Positions 61,316 to 64,000 of a stretch of DNA of 64,000 bases are shown here, one piece after another. The position numbers and the translations under genes were made by a program. Origin of the DNA: Azospirillum oryzae (GTDB lineage Bacteria > Pseudomonadota > Alphaproteobacteria > Azospirillales > Azospirillaceae); the NCBI RefSeq assembly GCF_900177515.1, contig NZ_FXAK01000007.1:1162501-1226500 (forward strand), given 5' to 3'. Position 1 is the stretch's first letter. The number at the start of each line of letters is the position of its first letter. Under the pieces are notes generated by a model, which did no database searches, had not been told where the DNA came from, and worked only from the letters and a program-made list of their open reading frames with translations.

Positions 61316-62890
61316 TTACGCAGCGCGGCGGTCGGATCCAGCGCCGGAAACGGCGGCTGCGTCGGTCAGCCGCACGCGGAAGCCGAACAGGGTGATGTCG
61401 TCCCGCTGTTCGCGACCGCCCTGGAACTGGTCCAGCGAGCTTTCCAGCTCGGACTTCAGCCGGTCGAGCGGTCCTTCGCCGCCGCGGCTCAGCAGCTGGC
61501 GCAGCCTGATTCGGCCGAAACTGCGCCCCCGCTCGCCGCCATTCTGGTCCACCAGCCCATCGGTGCCGATGAGGAAGGTCTGCCCTGGGCGCAGGGCGAC
61601 GCTGTGGTTGGTGAAAGGCGACTCGGCGTCTTCGGTGGTCGGCACAAATGTGGTGGGGCGATAGCCCAGGCTGCGGCGGTCGCCGCGCAGTTCCGTCACC
61701 TCGCCGCCGGTCACCATCAGCAGCGGAACGCGGGCACCGGCGAAGACCAGCCGTCCTTCGGCCGGGCGGATATGGCAAAGACCCAGGTCGAGACCATTGT
61801 CGAAACAGTCCGTCCCGCTGCGCGCCTTCCCCTCCTGGTGCAGGGCGGCGCGGACCTTGCGGTCGACGGCGGCCAGCACCGCGGCCGGATCGTCCGCCCC
61901 CATCTGGTCCAGCGCATTGTTCAGCATCGCGCTGGCGGTCATCGTCATGAAGGCGCCGGGCACGCCATGGCCGGTGCAGTCGGCCACCGCGACGACGAAG
62001 CCGTCCGCCACCTCGCGGCAGACATAGAAGTCGCCGCTGACCACGTCGCGCGGCCGCCACAGCACGAAATGCTCGGTCAGCCCGGCCGACAGCGCATCGG
62101 CCGACGGCAGGATGGCGGACTGGATCAGCTGGGCGTAGTTGATGCTGTCCATGATGGCGCGGTTGGTGGCGGCCAGCGCCTCCGTCCGTTCGCGGACCCG
62201 GCTTTCCAGGGTGCTGGTATGGTCCTGTACCGTCGCTGCCATCCGGTTGAAGCCGTCGGCCAGCATGCCGATCTCATCGATCCGCCGGGCATCCATGCGG
62301 GCGCTATAGTCGCCGCGCGCCATGGCACTGGCCAACTGGGTCAGCCGCCGCAGCGGGCGCAGCACCATGCGGTTCAGCGTCAGCCCCAGCGCCACCATCG
62401 CCCCCAGCAGCGACAGCAGCAACAGACCGGCCACCGGGACCAGCGCGTTCAGCGTCGCCTGCCGCACCTCGGCCGTCGAATAGACGATGCGCAGATGCCC
62501 GACCGTCTGCACCCGTCCTTCGCGCCCATGCAGGACGATGGGGCGCTCGACCGTGATGCGGCCGGCGCCGTCCCCGACCTCTCCCGACGAGGTCATTGCC
62601 AGCGGTTCGTCGCGGTCGGTCTCGAAGACGGCGATGGAGCGGATGGCCGGATCGCGGACGGTCAACGCTTCGATCATGCGCTCGGCACTGCGGGTGTCGA
62701 GTTCCCACACCGGGCCGCTCAGCGCGTCGGCCTGGGTGGCGGCGACCAGTTCCGCCCGGTGCAGAAGGTCCTGGTGGCGCTGCCCCTCGACGATGTGGTC
62801 GGACAGCAGCATCGCGGCGGCGCCGATGCTCGCCGTCGTCAGCAGAATGGCCCCGGCCACCCGCGCCAGCAGGGAGGATCGCCGCCTCAC
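61316..62890 (-). CDS. SiaA-like membrane PP2C phosphatase (524 aa)
   Basis: Two spans (about 8-28 and 155-178) bracket a periplasmic sensing region, followed by a HAMP domain (about 180-235) and a PP2C/SpoIIE phosphatase domain. The latter has V-S-G-D-F-Y near 283, A-D-C-T-G-H-G-V-P-G near 305 and F-L-I-G-T-D-G-L near 430. SiaA dephosphorylates SiaC. GTG 62890 is chosen because its GTGA overlaps the upstream stop; GTG 62914 is an alternative. The gene is downstream of a binding protein. Confidence 0.88.
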   Translation of the reverse strand: MRRRSSLLARVAGAILLTTASIGAAAMLLSDHIVEGQRHQDLLHRAELVAATQADALSGPVWELDTRSAERMIEALTVRDPAIRSIAVFETDRDEPLAMTSSGEVGDGAGRITVERPIVLHGREGRVQTVGHLRIVYSTAEVRQATLNALVPVAGLLLLSLLGAMVALGLTLNRMVLRPLRRLTQLASAMARGDYSARMDARRIDEIGMLADGFNRMAATVQDHTSTLESRVRERTEALAATNRAIMDSINYAQLIQSAILPSADALSAGLTEHFVLWRPRDVVSGDFYVCREVADGFVVAVADCTGHGVPGAFMTMTASAMLNNALDQMGADDPAAVLAAVDRKVRAALHQEGKARSGTDCFDNGLDLGLCHIRPAEGRLVFAGARVPLLMVTGGEVTELRGDRRSLGYRPTTFVPTTEDAESPFTNHSVALRPGQTFLIGTDGLVDQNGGERGRSFGRIRLRQLLSRGGEGPLDRLKSELESSLDQFQGGREQRDDITLFGFRVRLTDAAAVSGAGSDRRAA

Positions 62891-63669
62891 GCGATGATTC
62901 CGCTGCGCCGCCACAAGGTTTCCAGCCGTCCGTCCGCCGCCAGCCGGTTCAGCAGCGCGTCGAGCCAGCCGGCGGTGATCGCCCGGCCGCTCCGCGTCAG
63001 GATGGTGTGCTCGTAAATCTGGTCGATGCGCTCGGACACCAGGACCTGCCGGGCCAATTCCGGCTCGCGCTGCAGGAAGCGGGTCAGGAAGGAGCGGGTG
63101 ACGATGGCGAGGTCGGCTCGGCCGGCGACGACGCTGCGGACATTGCCCTCATGCGTCACGGTGACGCGGGTGTGATGGCGCTGCTCCAGCAGCTTGGGGT
63201 CCGCCTCGAACCCGGCAAAGGCGTAGTGATAGCCCAGACGCCCGAGAATCGACTTGCCGTTCAGGTCGTCGAAATAATTCTGGTCGCGTCCCGGCGCCGC
63301 CTTCGCGACGAATATCTCCGCGTCGTGCAGGAATGGCCGGGTGGCATCGACCGGACGATCCTGCCAGCCCCAGTTGAGGCATTCGAAGGCGATCATGTCG
63401 AATCGCCCCTGTTCCAGATCCTCATAGCGCCGCTGCGGGGCGGTCCTCACCATGTCGAACCGGAATTCATCCTGCGCGGCATTGAACAGGTCCAGCAGGT
63501 CGCGCGTGACGCCGCCGCCCGTTTCGTCGACATAGGGCGGAAACTCATAGGCGCCGACACGGATGACGGTGGGGTGCGCCGCCGCCGGCCGCGACTCCAG
63601 GAAGGGCAGGGCGGAGAGGAGAGGCAGCGCGGTCTGCAAAACCCTGCGGCGGGATAGCGGCCCCGTCAT
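62887..63669 (-). CDS. Periplasmic substrate-binding protein, SBP_bac_3 type (260 aa)
   Basis: The N-terminus L-S-R-R-R-V-L-Q then hydrophobic residues is a Tat-like signal. The rest resembles amino-acid-type periplasmic binding proteins (I-R-V-G-A-Y-E-F-P-P-Y near residue 38, D-M-I-A-F-E near 92, G-R-A-D-L-A-I near 187). No permease or ATPase is nearby, so it is likelier a sensor input for the SiaA-like phosphatase, which follows with an overlap. AGGAGAGG lies about 7 bases before ATG 63669. The ligand is unknown. Confidence 0.85.
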   Translation of the reverse strand: MTGPLSRRRVLQTALPLLSALPFLESRPAAAHPTVIRVGAYEFPPYVDETGGGVTRDLLDLFNAAQDEFRFDMVRTAPQRRYEDLEQGRFDMIAFECLNWGWQDRPVDATRPFLHDAEIFVAKAAPGRDQNYFDDLNGKSILGRLGYHYAFAGFEADPKLLEQRHHTRVTVTHEGNVRSVVAGRADLAIVTRSFLTRFLQREPELARQVLVSERIDQIYEHTILTRSGRAITAGWLDALLNRLAADGRLETLWRRSGIIA

Positions 63670-63785
63670 CGCGCCCCTCTCCTGTAACCCCAATTCGCGT
63701 AAAGGTCAGTCTACCCCCGTATGCACCCATGCCGCAATGCGGGACATTCCCTTATTAAGAGAGTTCGCATGAAACCTCCCCGGCC

Positions 63786-64000
63786 TCAGGCCGCCTCGGT
63801 GGCGCGCTCCTGCTCGCGGTCGGCCAGTTCGGCGATCTCGCCGCCGCTCAGGGTCTCACGCTCCAGCAGAGCCTGGGCGATGCCGTCCAGCGCCTCGCGG
63901 TTGCTGCGCAGCAGGCGGCGGGCATGCTCCATGCCTTCGTCGGTGATTCGGCGCACCTCCTCGTCGATTCGCCAGGCCGTCCGTTCCGACCGCGCGCCCG
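63786..64000 (-). CDS. ftsH: FtsH-like AAA metalloprotease, C-terminal end (5' part beyond window)
   Basis: The open frame from the window edge to a TGA at 63788-63786 reads R-I-D-E-E-V-R-R-I-T-D-E-G then A-R-R-L-L-R-S-N-R-E-A-L-D, then A-L-L-E-R-E-T-L-S-G-G-E-I. This is the end of the FtsH peptidase domain. About 70 residues are visible. The tail after it is Glu/Arg/Ala-rich. The AAA and zinc motifs are outside, so whether this is the main FtsH or a paralogue cannot be told. Confidence 0.8.
   Translation of the reverse strand, partial: GARSERTAWRIDEEVRRITDEGMEHARRLLRSNREALDGIAQALLERETLSGGEIAELADREQERATEAA

Overview
The window is G+C-rich chromosomal DNA from an alphaproteobacterium, most likely Azospirillum or a close relative in the Rhodospirillales. 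Reasons are the GcrA cell-cycle regulator, the alphaproteobacterial gene orders radA-cvpA-purF-SDR and rpsF-rpsR-DUF2232-rplI, the frequent GTG/TTG starts and the very high G+C third positions. This assignment is inference from content; no alignment was run. I saw no tRNA, rRNA, CRISPR array or complete prophage.

Layout. 1-5.9 kb: the end of a PBP1C gene, a copper-related exported protein with a CopA-like multicopper oxidase, and a minus-strand run map-NUDIX-Uma2-cupin. 6-10.5 kb: radA-cvpA-purF-SDR. 10.7-18.1 kb: mutS, three small unknown genes and glnD, with a perfect CRP-type palindrome upstream of glnD. 18.3-21.7 kb: ccoG, an HD hydrolase and a VWA protein. 21.8-23.85 kb: an AT-rich two-gene island (DGQHR-domain protein plus a partner of unknown function) that looks horizontally acquired, followed by a BrnT/HTH toxin-antitoxin pair and a small HTH protein. 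25.5-33.6 kb: a SulP-STAS-cNMP transporter, a laccase-like oxidase, a Thermus-type isocitrate dehydrogenase, an ECF sigma/anti-sigma pair and gcrA. 33.7-41.1 kb, minus strand: NfeD-QmcA, a minimal Rossmann protein, the classical icd, cfa and the rpsF operon. 41.5-47.4 kb: an acyltransferase and the fatty-acid cluster fabD-fabG-acpP-fabF with mltG. 47.5-54.3 kb: small unknowns, a structured intergenic region, recG, DUF502, a CRP-family regulator, two tandem paralogous mini-proteins and a hisE-like gene. 54.3-63.7 kb: a signalling island. The window ends in the 3' end of an ftsH-like gene.

How the genes work together. The signalling island has SiaA-, SiaB- and SiaC-like proteins (PP2C phosphatase, kinase, phosphoprotein). 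They are intermixed with histidine kinases, an OmpR-type regulator and a periplasmic binding protein, but there is no diguanylate cyclase where SiaD would be expected. The SiaC gene overlaps a soluble histidine kinase gene, suggesting a partner switch that feeds a phosphorelay. Other items worth a second look are the DGQHR island, the mini-proteins built from a repeated W-x-x-A-T-P unit, the nested hairpins upstream of recG, and a palindromic intergenic repeat that sits between convergent genes.
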